Below, in pieces: positions 63,398-64,000 of a DNA stretch of 64,000 nucleotides. The notes beneath the pieces are model-generated. The model worked only from the letters and a program-made list of their open reading frames with translations. It was not told the DNA's origin and ran no database searches. The stretch is from Euborellia annulipes (Eukaryota; Arthropoda; Insecta; Dermaptera; Anisolabididae), in assembly GCA_023213315.1 (NCBI GenBank), contig JAKCPI010009427.1:310001-374000 (forward strand), written 5' to 3'. The position numbers were made by a program, and so were the translations under genes. The first letter of the stretch is position 1. Each line of letters opens with the position of its first letter.

Positions 63398-63892
63398 TAA
63401 AAAAATCTGGTGCGACCATAAACACCAGATTTCTTGTGTCGATATTGTGTTTCCGCCAATATTTTATAAAATTTAAGATGTAAAATTTATAAACATGGGA
63501 AAATATTTATATTCTGTTACCATGGAAATTCTATGAAGTCCAATAGTAAAGTGGTCTTCAAACAATTTTGAGAGAAAAATTAGAACACATTTGAAAGAGA
63601 ATCTAAAAAAGTAAAAATAATTGATTTTTAAATTTTAATCAAAATCGTTTGAGCGAATTTTGAGAAAATCGAAAAAAACAGAAAAGGTACATCAGTAAAG
63701 CACTTGTACTTTTTGGCCAATTTTGTTTAAAAGCTTATTTTCACGCTCCAGGGGTGTCTTACTTAAATATAAAATTTCAAAACCTCAAAACGTGTATATC
63801 CATTTAAATCTCGACATCAAATTTTTGACATTATACCAATACTTTCTATAGGTTTTGAATATAGCTTTATATATGTAAGAAAAAGTAATAAA
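63398..63892 (+). mobile_element. DH repeat with collapsed foldback
   Basis: The foldback is reduced to AATCTGGTGCGACCATAAACACCAG (about 63402-63431), i.e. the inner ~50 bp are deleted. The body has TTACCATGG, ACATCAGTAAAGCACTTGTAC, and lacks the CAGACAGAC tract (jump from AAATTTCAA to AACCTCAAAACG). The tail is TTATATATGTAAGAAAAAGT. Confidence 0.75.
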
Positions 63893-64000
63893 ATCAGCAA
63901 AATTTCATTTCTTTGATCTCTAGCAAAATTTAATAAAATTGGGATATTTATGTTCTTAGCTGAAATAACCACTTTGGCTAATATGTTGAATATGTCAGCA

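Overview
The window is AT-rich, intron-less-looking animal DNA, most likely arthropod (possibly chelicerate, but that cannot be settled from this sequence). The reasons are eukaryotic transposon types throughout (hAT, pogo/Tigger, Helitron, non-LTR, SINE and Penelope-like remnants), many microsatellites and long A/T tracts, canonical eukaryotic splice-site pairs, and no long ORF that behaves like a host gene. I find no convincing host protein-coding exon. The only recognisable coding traces are broken transposon relics: a non-LTR reverse-transcriptase C-terminus at 24.2-24.96 kb, a non-LTR endonuclease fragment at 29.1-29.4 kb, and a fragment of a highly repeated arthropod protein family at 21.1-21.4 kb.

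The dominant component, in about 40 full or partial copies on both strands, is one dispersed family about 650-1000 bp long, which I call the dual-hairpin (DH) repeat (my label). In its sense orientation it starts with an ~85-bp foldback (TCTGGTGTGAC ... GTCACACCAGA). The foldback is often capped by C-TTCG-G, the ultrastable RNA tetraloop. A conserved AT-rich body follows, with GTTACCATGGCAAC, AAAGTACTAGTACTTT and a CAGACAGACAGAC tract. The end is a second hairpin, TACTTTCTC...(TA)n...GGTAAGAGAAAGTA. Both hairpins carry the same CTTTCTCTTACC word. The (TA)n tail has received several other transposons.

Layout. 0-11 kb: DH copies interspersed with hAT-type elements that have exact 8-bp target duplications (3998-4389, 4589-4914, 8417-9004) and a Penelope-type palindrome. 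11.2-15.5 kb: a ~4.3-kb composite palindrome with ~1.55-kb arms, holding nested DH, Helitron-end, Penelope-type and hAT pieces. 16-26 kb: SINEs, pogo/Tigger MITEs, and a LINE nested in a Tigger-like element. 26-30 kb: a GC-rich island, TIR MITEs, a LINE endonuclease relic and two SINEs. 30.95-33.46 kb: a Helitron with canonical TC...hairpin...CTAG ends that contains a 17-unit, ~117-bp minisatellite. 33-47 kb: hAT, SINE, DH copies and an 826-bp TIR element. 47-64 kb: DH copies, pogo and hAT elements, PLE palindromes, and long stretches in which I see nothing.

Candidate host signals are limited to splice-flanked, GC-richer segments on the + strand (41645-41785, 54399-54478, 56455-56740, 62847-62955). 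They could be untranslated first exons of one gene or of a lncRNA whose coding part lies beyond the window; that is inference. Two themes stand out for follow-up. One is the DH family with its RNA-like capped hairpin. The other is hammerhead-ribozyme-like cores (CTGANGA - stem II - GAAAC) in Penelope-type palindromes.
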